Below, in pieces: positions 24,733 through 33,620 of a stretch of 64,000 nt of DNA. Source of the DNA: Gemmatimonadaceae bacterium (GTDB lineage: Bacteria > Gemmatimonadota > Gemmatimonadetes > Gemmatimonadales > Gemmatimonadaceae). Where the stretch lies: the NCBI GenBank assembly GCA_025934775.1, contig JAICWO010000018.1, forward strand, positions 1 through 64,000. The letters run 5' to 3'. The notes under the pieces are model-generated. The model was not told the DNA's origin. It did not search any database and saw only the letters and a program-made list of their open reading frames with translations. A program made the translations under genes and the position numbers. Within the stretch, counting starts at the first letter, position 1, and each line of letters begins with the position of its first letter.

Positions 24733-24753
24733 TCGGCGGATCAGCCGATCAGC
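24728..24753. terminator. Bidirectional hairpin spanning two stop codons
   Basis: A perfect 10-bp stem (GCTGATCGGC / GCCGATCAGC) with a six-base loop contains the tyrS TGA (24730-24732) and lies over the minus-strand aminotransferase stop (24741-24743). No T run is present, so it may pause or stabilise rather than terminate. Confidence 0.55.
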
Positions 24754-25892
24754 GCCAGCGCGCGATCGATTTCCTCTTTCGTGTTGTAGCAGTGCGGCGC
24801 CAGGCGAATGGCGCCCTCGCGCAGCGAGTGCGCCACGTGATGCTCGCCGAGCCGCTCGCTCGCCGCGCGTGCATCGCGCGGCTTGATGCACACGATCCCG
24901 GCGCGCCGCGACGGATCGGCGGGCGTCAACAACTCCACGCCGTCGCGCGCATCGCACCACGCCACGACCCGGTCGACGAGCGAGCGGATGTGCGACTCCA
25001 CCGACTCGGCGCCGAGCTCGAGCAGCAGCTCGAGCGACGTCACCATGCCCGCGTAATCCTGAAACGGCACCGTCACGAACTCGAATCGGCGCGCGTCGTC
25101 GCGCCACGTCATGTCGTAATGGAGCAAGCGCGTGAAGTCGTCCGAGTCGCGCACGTCGAGCCAGCTCACGTCGTACGGCTCGAGCGCGCGCACGAGCGCA
25201 TCTCGCACGTACACGAAGCCGGCACCCCAGGGCGAGAGCAGCCACTTCTGCGCGCCGCACGCGAGGATGTCCACGTGCACGCGCGCGAGATCGAGCGTGC
25301 ACGCGCCGAGTCCCTGAATCGCGTCGACGATGAAGTAGATCCCGCGCTCGCGACAGGCGTCGCCGAGCACCGCGAGATCCAGCTTGGCGCCCGTCGCGAA
25401 GCCGACCCACGACACGGAGAGCGCGCGCACGCCAGCCGCTTCGATCGCGGCGAGCACCGTTTCCGTGTCGGCGATGCCGTTCTCGAGCGGGATGCGGCGA
25501 TACGCGAACCCGCGCCGCTCCGCCGCGGCCATCCACGGATACACGTTCGCCGGAAACTCCAGGTCGGGCGTGAGCACCACGTCGCCCGGTCCGAGCGGCA
25601 GCGAGAACGCGGCGAGATTGACGCCGTAGCTCGTGTTCGTCGCCAGCGCGATCTCGCCGGCGTGCGCGCCGATCAACCGTGCGGTGAGCTCGCGTGCTCG
25701 CGCCAGCGTTCCGAACTGAAAGTCGTGCGAGATGCGCTCGGGATTGGCGCGGAGCCGCGCCCATTCGGCGAGCGCGTCGACCGTGCGCTGCGGCATCGCG
25801 CCCGTGGACGCATGATTGAGAAAGATGGTTTCGCCGGCGGCGGCCCAGGGGTACTCGCGCCGGCGGAGTGCATCGAGATCGTACGTGGTCAC
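24741..25892 (-). CDS. Class V aminotransferase-family PLP enzyme
   Basis: Protein of 383 aa. The fold of NifS/isopenicillin-N-epimerase-like enzymes: FLNHASTGAMP at the start, LATNTSYGVN, LSVSWVGFATGAKLD, VDAIQGLGAC (PLP-binding Asp) and GAQKWLLSPWG (PLP-Lys). No conserved catalytic Cys loop of cysteine desulfurases is evident, so desulfurase activity is doubtful. The start is GTG, overlapping the stop of the upstream permease (GTGA). Last gene of the six-gene operon. Substrate unknown. Confidence 0.82.
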   Translation of the reverse strand: MTTYDLDALRRREYPWAAAGETIFLNHASTGAMPQRTVDALAEWARLRANPERISHDFQFGTLARARELTARLIGAHAGEIALATNTSYGVNLAAFSLPLGPGDVVLTPDLEFPANVYPWMAAAERRGFAYRRIPLENGIADTETVLAAIEAAGVRALSVSWVGFATGAKLDLAVLGDACRERGIYFIVDAIQGLGACTLDLARVHVDILACGAQKWLLSPWGAGFVYVRDALVRALEPYDVSWLDVRDSDDFTRLLHYDMTWRDDARRFEFVTVPFQDYAGMVTSLELLLELGAESVESHIRSLVDRVVAWCDARDGVELLTPADPSRRAGIVCIKPRDARAASERLGEHHVAHSLREGAIRLAPHCYNTKEEIDRALALIG

Positions 25893-26770
25893 GGTCGAGC
25901 GATGTCGGGAAGGCCGGCGCCGCGTGGAATCGATGCGCGCACCGCGCGCGGATCGAGCGCGTCGCGCAGCGCGTCGCCAAGGAGGTTGAAGCCGAGCACC
26001 GCGGCGCCGATGGCGAGCCCGGGGAAGACCGACGTCCACGGCGCGTGGCGGAGCTGATAGAGATCGCGGCCGTCGGCGATCATCGAGCCCCAGCTCGGCG
26101 TCGGAGGCTGCACGCCGAGGCCGAGAAACGAGAGCGACGACTCCGCCATGATCGCGCCGGCCACGCCGAGCGTGGCCGCGATCACGACGGGCGCGATGAC
26201 GCTCGGTAATATGTGTTTAACGAGTATTCTGACATCACGCGCGCCGAGCGCCCGCTCCGCCTGGACGAACTCCAGCTCGCGAACGACGAGCACCTGCCCG
26301 CGGACGAGCCGGGCCATTCCCGCCCAGCCCACGACGCCGATCGTCAGAAACACCACGGTGAGCGACGGCTGGAAGGCCGCGACGAGCGCGATCAGGAGCA
26401 GCAGCGTGGGAAACGCGAGCGTGACATCCGCGAGGCGCATCACCAGCTCGTCCAGCCAGCGGCCGTAGTAGCCGGCAACGAGTCCGAGCGTGATGCCGAG
26501 CGCCAGCGCGATGCCCTGCGACAGCACACCGACCGAGAGCGAGACGCGCGCGCCGTACACGAGACGCGCCCATACGTCGCGCCCCTGAATGTCCGTCCCG
26601 AACCAGTGCGCCAGCGACGGCGGCTCGAGCGAGTTGATCAGATCCACGCCGAACGGGTCGTGCCGCGCGACCAGCGGCGCCGCGAACGCGAGCAGCGCGA
26701 GCAGCACGATCACGCCGCCGCCGAACCACGCGCGCCCGTCGCGCACGAGCTTCTCGCTGGCGCCGCTCAC
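25889..26770 (-). CDS. ABC transporter permease, DppC/OppC type (orphan)
   Basis: Protein of 293 aa with about six membrane spans. Diagnostic DppC/OppC features: HWFGTDIQGRDVWARLVYGARVSL after the first span, and an EAA loop (AERALGARDVRILVKHILP) that contacts the ATPase. Partners (DppB, binding protein, DppD/F ATPases) are absent nearby, so it must work with components elsewhere or have been recruited. It overlaps its neighbours on both sides, inside an envelope-lipid operon. Confidence 0.9.
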   Translation of the reverse strand: MSGASEKLVRDGRAWFGGGVIVLLALLAFAAPLVARHDPFGVDLINSLEPPSLAHWFGTDIQGRDVWARLVYGARVSLSVGVLSQGIALALGITLGLVAGYYGRWLDELVMRLADVTLAFPTLLLLIALVAAFQPSLTVVFLTIGVVGWAGMARLVRGQVLVVRELEFVQAERALGARDVRILVKHILPSVIAPVVIAATLGVAGAIMAESSLSFLGLGVQPPTPSWGSMIADGRDLYQLRHAPWTSVFPGLAIGAAVLGFNLLGDALRDALDPRAVRASIPRGAGLPDIARP

Positions 26771-27717
26771 AGCGGATCTCCTAAATCTTTAGGAGTTCCG
26801 GGACGCTGGTGCTTCCACCGGCGGTGATGCCAGAGATACTGCTCTGGCGCGCGCCGCACCCACTTCTCGAGCGTCGCGGTGTAGTTGGCGACGATCGCGT
26901 CCACGTCCGCCTCGCGCTCGCCGGTATCCACCGCGTCGAGCGCCTCGAACGTGAGCCGGTATCGTCCCGAGGGCTGCCGCAGCGCGACGCCGAACACGAT
27001 CGGCGAGCCGAGCCGCAGCGCGAACACCGCGGGTCCGCGGGGCGTTTTGGCGAACCGCCCGAAGAACGGCACCCACGCCGACGCCAGTCCAACGGCGCCC
27101 TGGTCGACGAGAAACGCGACCGCCCGCGCCGTGCGCAGCGACCGCGGCACGCGCCGCACCGCATCTTCGTCATGCACCACGGTCATGCCAATGCGCTGCC
27201 GCGTGCTCGTGAGGTATCGATCGAACAGAGGATTCGCCATGTGTCGGGCCACCGCGTCGATCGGCAATCCGCGCGCCGCGAGATACGCGCCGCCCAACTC
27301 CCAATTCCCGAGGTGCCCCGTCACGAGGATCAGCCCCTTGCCGCGCGCCAGGCGCTCCTCGACGATGCTCCATCCTTCCACGCCCTCGAACAGCCCGACA
27401 ATTTCGGTCGCGGTGTACGACGGAAGCACCGCGGTCTCGATCGCGGTTCGACCGAGATGGCCGTACGCCGCGCGCGCGATCCGTTGGATGTCGGCCGCGT
27501 CTCGCTCCGGGAACGCGGCCGCGAGCTGACGCTCGACGACGGCGCGCCGGATGCCGATTGGCCAGTAGCCGAGCGCGCCGATACGCTCTCCGATCGAGCC
27601 GGCGCGCGTGAAGCTGAGTCGCTCCATGGCGGCGACGGCGCCGCGCAGCGCCGCGTACTCGGCCCGGTGCGCGAAGGTTGGACGCGGCGCGCTCACGATG
27701 GCGCCCGTGCTCGTCAT
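26767..27717 (-). CDS. LpxL/HtrB-family lysophospholipid (lipid A) acyltransferase
   Basis: Protein of 316 aa. The HX4E/D catalytic motif is TGHLGNWE, followed by GGAYLAARGLPI and an RQRIG...DEDAVRR segment; VAFLVDQGAVG fits the late acyltransferase block. It likely adds a secondary acyl chain to lipid A or a related glycolipid at the inner membrane. Start ATG at 27717 overlaps the glycosyltransferase stop; downstream it overlaps the permease. The context with MsbA supports outer-membrane lipid assembly. Confidence 0.88.
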   Translation of the reverse strand: MTSTGAIVSAPRPTFAHRAEYAALRGAVAAMERLSFTRAGSIGERIGALGYWPIGIRRAVVERQLAAAFPERDAADIQRIARAAYGHLGRTAIETAVLPSYTATEIVGLFEGVEGWSIVEERLARGKGLILVTGHLGNWELGGAYLAARGLPIDAVARHMANPLFDRYLTSTRQRIGMTVVHDEDAVRRVPRSLRTARAVAFLVDQGAVGLASAWVPFFGRFAKTPRGPAVFALRLGSPIVFGVALRQPSGRYRLTFEALDAVDTGEREADVDAIVANYTATLEKWVRRAPEQYLWHHRRWKHQRPGTPKDLGDPL

Positions 27718-28811
27718 GCGGTCGCCCATCGGCTGCGGTCGCCGGCCGCATTCACCGCACGGTCGAACCCCTCGAGCATCGCGGAGAGCGGAAATTCGCG
27801 TTGCACGCGCGCACGGCCGGCGTTCCCCATCGCGACGCGCCGCTCCGACATCGCGAGGAATGCCGCGACGTTCGACGCCGTGTGCGATGAATCGCCGGGC
27901 GCGAGCAGCAGCCCGGTGATTCCGTCGGCGACGTAATGCTGCGCGAGCGCCGACCGCTCGCTGATCACCGGCACGCGAAGCGCCATGAAGTCGAGGCACG
28001 CGAACGCGCCCGCATCCGCGCCCGCAACGACCCAGCCGACGGCGGCCGCGCGCATCACGCTGCGTCCGTCCCCGCACTCTCCCAGGAAGCTCACGACCTG
28101 CGACACACCGAGGGCAGCGGCGTGCATGCGCAGGTCATCGTCGATGGATCCCGGTCCGAACACGACGAGGTGAATGTTGCCGTGCCGGGACGCGAGCAGC
28201 GCCAGCGTGCGAAAGACGGTCGCGAGCCGATAGCGCCCCGACGGATCGTAGGCGCAGGCGATGATCGTCGCGTGCGCCGGCGACTCGAGCTGGGTGTGCG
28301 ACGCTGGCTCCACGTTCTCGTATTCGGTCGCGTCGACGCCGATCGGCGCGAATGCGGCGGGAATCCTCCAGCCAGCGCGCGGCGCGCCGGCGACGTCGTG
28401 CTCGGTCGAGTACACCAACCCCGACGCGGCGAGTTTGAGCGCGATCTTGCCGCTCCGGCGGTGCTCGATGCTGTCGAACGGAGCGACGCGGCGGAGTACC
28501 GCGCCGCGCTCGGCCGCGCGCATCGCCGATGCGACGATGAGTTGATCGCGCTCGCACGTGACGACCGCGACCTCGATGAATCGGTCGCGCAGCACGCGGC
28601 GAAGATCCATCGCACCGCCGACGGTCGACGTGGACCCTCCGATCGCGACGAGATCCAGCCCGGCCGATTGCGTCTCGCGCTCGAGCCGACTGCCCGCGCA
28701 GCAGGCGATCGTGACGAAGTGGCCACGTCCACTCAGCCCGCGGGCCGCGGTGAGGATCGCACGCGCGCACCCCGACCACTGTTTTTCGGTGAAGTAGAAC
28801 AGGACGCGCAT
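27714..28811 (-). CDS. GT4-like glycosyltransferase
   Basis: Protein of 365 aa with a two-lobed GT-B layout. The N-terminal lobe begins MRVLFYFTEKQWSGCARAIL and has a Gly-rich turn (ARGLSGRGHFVT). The C-terminal lobe has DPSGRYRLATVFRTLALL, HLVVFGPGSIDDDLRMHAA, VSFLGE and FACLDFMALRVPVIS, the nucleotide-sugar region of GT4 enzymes. It probably transfers a sugar onto lipid A/LPS core or another envelope glycolipid, judged from its place between LpxL and MsbA. Donor and acceptor unknown. Confidence 0.75.
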   Translation of the reverse strand: MRVLFYFTEKQWSGCARAILTAARGLSGRGHFVTIACCAGSRLERETQSAGLDLVAIGGSTSTVGGAMDLRRVLRDRFIEVAVVTCERDQLIVASAMRAAERGAVLRRVAPFDSIEHRRSGKIALKLAASGLVYSTEHDVAGAPRAGWRIPAAFAPIGVDATEYENVEPASHTQLESPAHATIIACAYDPSGRYRLATVFRTLALLASRHGNIHLVVFGPGSIDDDLRMHAAALGVSQVVSFLGECGDGRSVMRAAAVGWVVAGADAGAFACLDFMALRVPVISERSALAQHYVADGITGLLLAPGDSSHTASNVAAFLAMSERRVAMGNAGRARVQREFPLSAMLEGFDRAVNAAGDRSRWATA

Positions 28812-28812
28812 A

Positions 28813-30633
28813 TCAGACGTTCGCTGGAACGCGATCCTCGTCGCGGAACTGCAGCGAATGTAACCGGAAATAGGCGCCGCGCTCGGCGAGGAGCTCGCCA
28901 TGGGTCCCGCGTTCGACGATGCGTCCGTGATCGAGCACGAGGATGAGGTCGGCGTGGGTGACGGTCGACAGCCGGTGCGCGATGACGAACACCGTGCGGC
29001 CGGCGAGCAGCCGATCCACGGCTTCCTGGACCAGACGCTCGGATTCGGTGTCGAGCGCGGAAGTCGCTTCGTCGAGAATCAGAATTGGCGGATCGACGAG
29101 CAGCGCGCGCGCGATCGCGATGCGCTGCCGTTGGCCGCCGGAGAGCCGCGTCCCGCGCTCGCCGAGGATCGTATCGTAGCCTTGGGGGAGCGCGGTGATG
29201 AAGTCGTGCGCGTTGGCCGCCCGCGCGGCGCGCTCCACCTGCTCGCGCGAGAATCGCTCCGCCGCGCCGTACGCGATGTTGTTGCGCACCGTGTCGTTGA
29301 AGAGCACGGTGTCCTGGCTCACGATGCCGGTGAGCGAACGGAGCGAGGGGAGCGTGATATCGCGCGTATCGACGCCGTCGAGCAGAATGCGGCCGCTCAC
29401 CGGCTCGTAGAACCGCGGGATGAGATCGACGAGCGTCGTCTTGCCGGCGCCGCTCGCGCCCACGAGCGCCACCACCGAGCCCTTGCGCGCGGCGAAGGTC
29501 ACGTCGCGCAGCACCGGCTCGACGTCATACGCGAAACTCACGTGGTCGAACGCGATCTCCCGCTCGAATGCCGCGACCGCGCGCGCGCCGTGGTCGCTCT
29601 GCTCCTCGGTGCGCTCGTCGAGCACCTCGAACAGCCGTTCCGCGGCCGCGAGCGACTGCTGCGCGGTGGTGGGCGCCTGCGAGAGCTGCTTGAGCGGCGG
29701 CAGCAGGCGCATCACCATCGTCATGAAGACGATGAGCGCCGCGGCATCGAGGCCGCCGCGGCCTCGCATCACTTCGGTTGCGCCTATCCACAGGATCAGC
29801 ATCGCAATCGAGGTCCCGATGACTTCGGTGAGCGGCTGCGAGAGCGCGGCGACTCGGTTGATGCGGACCATCCCCTCGGAGTAGCGGTGGCTCGACTGCG
29901 CGAACCGCTCGTCCTCGTACGCCTCGGCGCCAAACGATTTGACGAGGCGAATGCCGGACGTGACCTCCTGCAGCACGCTCGTCGCTTCGCCGTAGTCGGC
30001 GCGGCTGCGGCGATACCCGTGCCGCAAGCGCCGCAGCAGCGGCTGGAGCGCGAGCGTGAGCAGCGGCGCGACGACCAGCGACAGGAGCGTGAGCCGCACC
30101 GACATCACGAGCAACGTGGCGACGTAGGTGACGATCTGCGCCACGTTCTGCACCGTACGCGTGACCAGCTCCGTGATCAGGACTTTCGTCTGCTCGGTAT
30201 CCGAGACGATGCGAGCGATGATCTGCCCCGTCTTGGTCTTGTGGAAGTAGCCGAGCGGCAACCGCTGCATGTGGCGGAACACGGCGTCGCGCAGATCGCG
30301 CGTCACGTATTCCTGGAGCGACGCGCCGAACTGCCCGGCGGCCCAGACGAAGACGTTCTTCACCACCACGACGACGCCGATCGCGACGATCACGACCTCG
30401 AGCGCCTGCATGTGCGGCCGGCCGATGATGAACCGTCCGACGACCCAATTCAGCACGCGGCTCACGATCCCCATGTTGGGGATCGCGGTCGGCTGTCCGT
30501 TCAGCTCGTTGAGGAACGGGATGAGCAGCGTGAACGAGAACGCGTCGAGCGCCGCCGCGATCACGTTGCAGAGGATGTTTCCCGTCATCCGCCACCAGTG
30601 CGGCCTCAGGAACGCGAACAGGCGCCCGTACAT
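28813..30633 (-). CDS. MsbA-like lipid A/lipid exporter (ABC transporter)
   Basis: Protein of 606 aa, a half-transporter: six membrane spans in the first 330 residues, then an ATPase with Walker A GASGAGKTT, signature LSGGQRQR, Walker B ILILDEATSALD and H-loop VIAHRLST. The length and domain order fit MsbA. It would flip lipid A or related lipids across the inner membrane as a homodimer. It starts 4 bases after the PorX-like gene and ends 1 base before the glycosyltransferase gene. Confidence 0.9.
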   Translation of the reverse strand: MYGRLFAFLRPHWWRMTGNILCNVIAAALDAFSFTLLIPFLNELNGQPTAIPNMGIVSRVLNWVVGRFIIGRPHMQALEVVIVAIGVVVVVKNVFVWAAGQFGASLQEYVTRDLRDAVFRHMQRLPLGYFHKTKTGQIIARIVSDTEQTKVLITELVTRTVQNVAQIVTYVATLLVMSVRLTLLSLVVAPLLTLALQPLLRRLRHGYRRSRADYGEATSVLQEVTSGIRLVKSFGAEAYEDERFAQSSHRYSEGMVRINRVAALSQPLTEVIGTSIAMLILWIGATEVMRGRGGLDAAALIVFMTMVMRLLPPLKQLSQAPTTAQQSLAAAERLFEVLDERTEEQSDHGARAVAAFEREIAFDHVSFAYDVEPVLRDVTFAARKGSVVALVGASGAGKTTLVDLIPRFYEPVSGRILLDGVDTRDITLPSLRSLTGIVSQDTVLFNDTVRNNIAYGAAERFSREQVERAARAANAHDFITALPQGYDTILGERGTRLSGGQRQRIAIARALLVDPPILILDEATSALDTESERLVQEAVDRLLAGRTVFVIAHRLSTVTHADLILVLDHGRIVERGTHGELLAERGAYFRLHSLQFRDEDRVPANV

Positions 30634-30637
30634 CGAT

Positions 30638-32200
30638 TCACCGCCGCGGCGTGAGGAGCGACACGGGCAGGATACACTCCTCGGGCGTCACGCCGCCGTG
30701 CAGGAACGACCCGCGATACCGGCTCTGGTATTCGCGCAGCTTGGTCGGGTAGACGAAGAAGCTGTCGCCAGTGGCGAGGAGCGTGTTGGCGCCCAGGCCG
30801 CGGCGCGGCAACTTCAGAGAATCTTCATTCGTAAACAATAATCCCTGCTCCGGATTCTCGGCGCGCAGATCCTCGCCGAACTTGTAGCGGAGATTCTGCG
30901 TCGCGTCCCGCTTGGCGAACACGGTGGCCGGCGTGCGGCAGTGGATGGAGCCGTGATCGCTCGTCACGAGCACCTTCACGCGCCGCCGCGCCGCCTCCTG
31001 GAGCACCGCGAACAGCGCCGAGCGCCGGAACCATTGCTGGGTGAGCTGCCGCAGCGCGATCTCGTCGCGCGCCACCTCGTACAGGATCGCCGACTCCGAC
31101 CGGCCGTGCGTGAGCAGATCGACGAAGTTGAAGACGAATGCCGAGATCCCCTCCGCCGCGATCACGCGCGAGAGCCGCCGCTCGACGTCGTCGCCGTCCG
31201 CGGCCGTCGACACCTTCTCGTACCGCACCGGCGCCTGCACGTGCAGCTCGGCGAGCTGCGCCTCGAGCAGCTCGCGCTCGTGCGCGTTCAGCGTCTCGTC
31301 TTCGCGCTCGCCCCACCAATCCGGGAAGCGCGCCGCGATCTCGCCGGGAAAGAGCCCGCTGAACAGCGCGTTCCGCGAGAACGGCGTGGCCGTGGGCAGC
31401 ACGCTGTAGTAGTAGCTCGTCTCGATGTCGAAGAGCGGCGCGATGATCGGCTCGAGGGCGCGCCACTGGTCCAGGCGAAGACAGTCGATGACGACGAACA
31501 ACGCCTGCTTCTCCGAGTTCAGGATCGGGAGCAGAAACTCCGGCACGATGTCGATCGAGAGCGGCGGACGATCGCCGCCCAGGTCGCGCAGCCACGCGGG
31601 ATAGGCCGCGCGAATGAAATGCGCGAACTCGCGACGAAGGTCGGCATACAGTCCCTGCAGCGACTCGTACAGCCCGGTCTCGTTCGCCGCGATCAGATCG
31701 AGATCCCATTGCGTGATCTCGCTGTAGCGCTCGATCCACTCTCGCCACGAGAGCCCGCGCAGCGGTTCCGTCTGCAGCACGCGAAAACGATCGACGAACT
31801 TGCGCGCGATGGCTTGCTGCCGAATGCGCGGCCCCTCGATCAGCCGCGTGACCGCCGCGTAGACCTGGCGCGGCGTGACCGGTTTGACGATGTAACCCTC
31901 GAGCGCGGCGCCGAGCGCTTCGGTCATCGTCGAGTCTTCCTCGCTCTTCGTGACCATGACGATCGCGACGTTCGGATCGGCTTCGCGCAGGTCGCGCAGC
32001 GCATCGAGCCCGCGCTTGCCCGGCATCTGTTCGTCCAGCAGGACCAGGTTGTACGGTCTGCGGCGCACCATCTCGATCGCGTCGTCGGCGTTCGTCGCCG
32101 TCTCCACCTCGAACCCTTTGTCCCGCAAGAACATGCGGTGGGGTTCGAGCATCTCCGCCTCGTCGTCGACCCAGAGGACGGATTTGGTGGGCAGGGGCAT
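30638..32200 (-). CDS. PorX-like response regulator with PglZ phosphoesterase domain
   Basis: Protein of 520 aa, the same layout as PorX of Bacteroidota. Receiver domain (1-120) with phosphoacceptor D56 (VLLDEQMPGKRG) and switch residues T84/K106. A helical linker runs to about 215. The alkaline-phosphatase-like PglZ domain follows: metal ligands in VVIDCLRLDQW (D239, D244), nucleophile region LPTATPFSRN (T270/T272), VTSDHGSIHC, and FLHGGVTPEE near the end. In P. gingivalis PorX controls type IX secretion and has phosphodiesterase activity. Here it heads a lipid A-type operon and no T9SS core is nearby. The ATG at 32200 has no ribosome site but a -10-like element 6 bases upstream. Confidence 0.88.
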   Translation of the reverse strand: MPLPTKSVLWVDDEAEMLEPHRMFLRDKGFEVETATNADDAIEMVRRRPYNLVLLDEQMPGKRGLDALRDLREADPNVAIVMVTKSEEDSTMTEALGAALEGYIVKPVTPRQVYAAVTRLIEGPRIRQQAIARKFVDRFRVLQTEPLRGLSWREWIERYSEITQWDLDLIAANETGLYESLQGLYADLRREFAHFIRAAYPAWLRDLGGDRPPLSIDIVPEFLLPILNSEKQALFVVIDCLRLDQWRALEPIIAPLFDIETSYYYSVLPTATPFSRNALFSGLFPGEIAARFPDWWGEREDETLNAHERELLEAQLAELHVQAPVRYEKVSTAADGDDVERRLSRVIAAEGISAFVFNFVDLLTHGRSESAILYEVARDEIALRQLTQQWFRRSALFAVLQEAARRRVKVLVTSDHGSIHCRTPATVFAKRDATQNLRYKFGEDLRAENPEQGLLFTNEDSLKLPRRGLGANTLLATGDSFFVYPTKLREYQSRYRGSFLHGGVTPEECILPVSLLTPRR

Positions 32201-32206
32201 GGGCCA

Positions 32207-32212
32207 AATATA
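32207..32212 (-). promoter_or_regulatory. -10-like element of the porX-like operon, leaderless type
   Basis: Minus-strand TATATT ends 6 bases before the ATG at 32200. The region further upstream, including a TGGACA that could serve as a poor -35 (spacing 15), is made of heptanucleotide repeats. Confidence 0.5.
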
Positions 32213-32226
32213 CTGGCGGGGGAGTT

Positions 32227-32275
32227 TGTCCATGGACCGTGGAGCGCAGACCGTGGAGCGTTGACGGTCGAGCTT
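32227..32275. repeat. Heptanucleotide repeat between divergent genes
   Basis: In-phase 7-mers: TGTCCAT, GGACCGT, GGAGCGC, AGACCGT, GGAGCGT, TGACGGT, CGAGCTT. They fill most of the space between the porX-like gene and the plus-strand gene at 32301, and overlap where a promoter -35 would be. Confidence 0.8.
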
Positions 32276-32300
32276 CGATTCCTCAACGTTGAGCGCCGCC

Positions 32301-32711
32301 ATGCCGTTCGCAAATCCGCCCTACGCGCTCGCTCCGACGAGCTTTCGTTTTCCCGCGCTCGCCGCACTCGCCGGTCGCGCTCCAATTGGCGGTCACCGAG
32401 AGGTCGCACTCGCGGCCTACGTGGCGGCGCGTCTCGCCGACGACACGCGCGTGGACCACGGCCTGACGCCCGCCGCGCGCGCCGAACGCGCGGCGCACGC
32501 GCGCACCTGGCTCGCGATGCTGACACCGCTCCCGAGCGCCGTTCGTCCGGCGATTCTGAAAGTCATGGAGGCCAGCGCGGCCTCTCCGCAAACCGCGGGG
32601 AACGCGGTGCGTGGTGTGATTGCCGTCACGGCGGAATTCCTCGATTCGGCGGCACGTTCTGAGCTCGACCACCTCGCCAAGGCGCTCGAGGCGCAAGCGC
32701 TTGTGGGATAA
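32301..32711 (+). CDS. Hypothetical helical protein
   Basis: Protein of 136 aa, Ala-rich and mostly helical (AALAGRAPIGGHREVALAAYV, then ARTWLAML, VRGVIAVTAEFLDSAARSELD). Not recognised. The stop is 48 bases before the ATPase gene, which has its own promoter-like sequence. It is a possible partner of that ATPase only by position. A TTG at 32289 could extend it by four residues. Confidence 0.55.
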   Translation: MPFANPPYALAPTSFRFPALAALAGRAPIGGHREVALAAYVAARLADDTRVDHGLTPAARAERAAHARTWLAMLTPLPSAVRPAILKVMEASAASPQTAGNAVRGVIAVTAEFLDSAARSELDHLAKALEAQALVG

Positions 32712-32724
32712 GGCGCTAAAGTTC

Positions 32725-32754
32725 TTGCCCCGGTAGTCCCGGGTGCGATATTGT
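32725..32754 (+). promoter_or_regulatory. Compact promoter of the DnaB-C-like ATPase gene
   Basis: TTGCCC (32725-32730) and TATTGT (32749-32754) are 18 bases apart, and TATTGT ends 5 bases before the ATG at 32760. No ribosome site is present, so the transcript would be leaderless or nearly so. Confidence 0.55.
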
Positions 32755-32759
32755 CGCCC

Positions 32760-33611
32760 ATGACCCGCAGCGCCGACATCTCCCCGCTGTCCGTGCTCCT
32801 CTCGCACGTCGATGCCGTCTCCGACGGCAGCCCGTCGCGCGACACCGTTCCGACCGGCTTTCCGAGCCTCGACAAGATGCTCGGTGGCGGAATCCGGCGC
32901 GGCGATCTCGTGGTGCTTGGCGGCGACGCGGGCAGCGGCAAGTCGGCACTCGCTCTGGCCATGGCCGTACGTGCGTCGGCGATCGGCGAACACGCGGCGT
33001 ATCTCTCGGCGGAGATGACGCCGGAGCGTGTTCTCGAACGCATCATGGCGATCGAGGCACGCACGCGCATCGACGATCTGCGGCAAGGAACGCTCGACGA
33101 CCTGGCGCGGGCGAACGCCGGCGCGGTCGCGCTCCGGCTTCGCGATCGTTTACCAATCATCGAACGCTTGGCGACTCGTGGACCGTCGGGGCTCGTGCGC
33201 GCGATCGACGAGCTGCCTGAGATCAATCTTCTCGTCGTCGATTCATTGGCTGCCCTCGTACCGGGCCAGCGGGAAACCGCCGAGGAGCTGGCGTCCGCGG
33301 TTCGCGAGCTGAAGGCACTGGCGCTGGACCGGGACCTAGCCATATTGACGACCTCGCCGCTGCCGGATCTCACGCCGCGCGACGACCGTCGCCCGACGAT
33401 TGACGATTTCGGTGCGCTTGGCAGCGTCAAAGAGCAAGCAGACGTGATCCTCGCGCTTTACCGCGAGGACATGTATCAGCCGGCGCGCGACATCCAGGGC
33501 GCGACGGAATTGTTGGTCCGCAAGAACCGCAACGGGGCCACCGGCTACGTGGACCTGTACTTCTACGCGCAGTGGATGCGGTTCGAAGACATGCTCGATC
33601 CCGATAGGTAG
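32760..33611 (+). CDS. RecA-fold ATPase like the C-terminal half of DnaB
   Basis: Protein of 283 aa. PTGFPSLDKMLGGGIRRGDLV leads into Walker A GGDAGSGKS (54-62), then YLSAEMTPERVLERI, Walker B LLVVDSLAAL, GALGSVKEQADVILALYRED, and ELLVRKNRNGATGYVDLYF near the end, which is the DnaB/Gp4 helicase C-terminal pattern (including the arginine-finger/DNA-binding region). The DnaB N-terminal domain is missing, so it resembles short DnaB-like or KaiC/RadA-type proteins. Whether it is a helicase is open. Confidence 0.8.
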   Translation: MTRSADISPLSVLLSHVDAVSDGSPSRDTVPTGFPSLDKMLGGGIRRGDLVVLGGDAGSGKSALALAMAVRASAIGEHAAYLSAEMTPERVLERIMAIEARTRIDDLRQGTLDDLARANAGAVALRLRDRLPIIERLATRGPSGLVRAIDELPEINLLVVDSLAALVPGQRETAEELASAVRELKALALDRDLAILTTSPLPDLTPRDDRRPTIDDFGALGSVKEQADVILALYREDMYQPARDIQGATELLVRKNRNGATGYVDLYFYAQWMRFEDMLDPDR

Positions 33612-33620
33612 GAGTTTCGT

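Noticed and set aside
24741-25892. Cysteine desulfurase (IscS/SufS)
   Set aside because: No catalytic Cys loop is evident and the neighbours are lipid genes, not Fe-S assembly genes.
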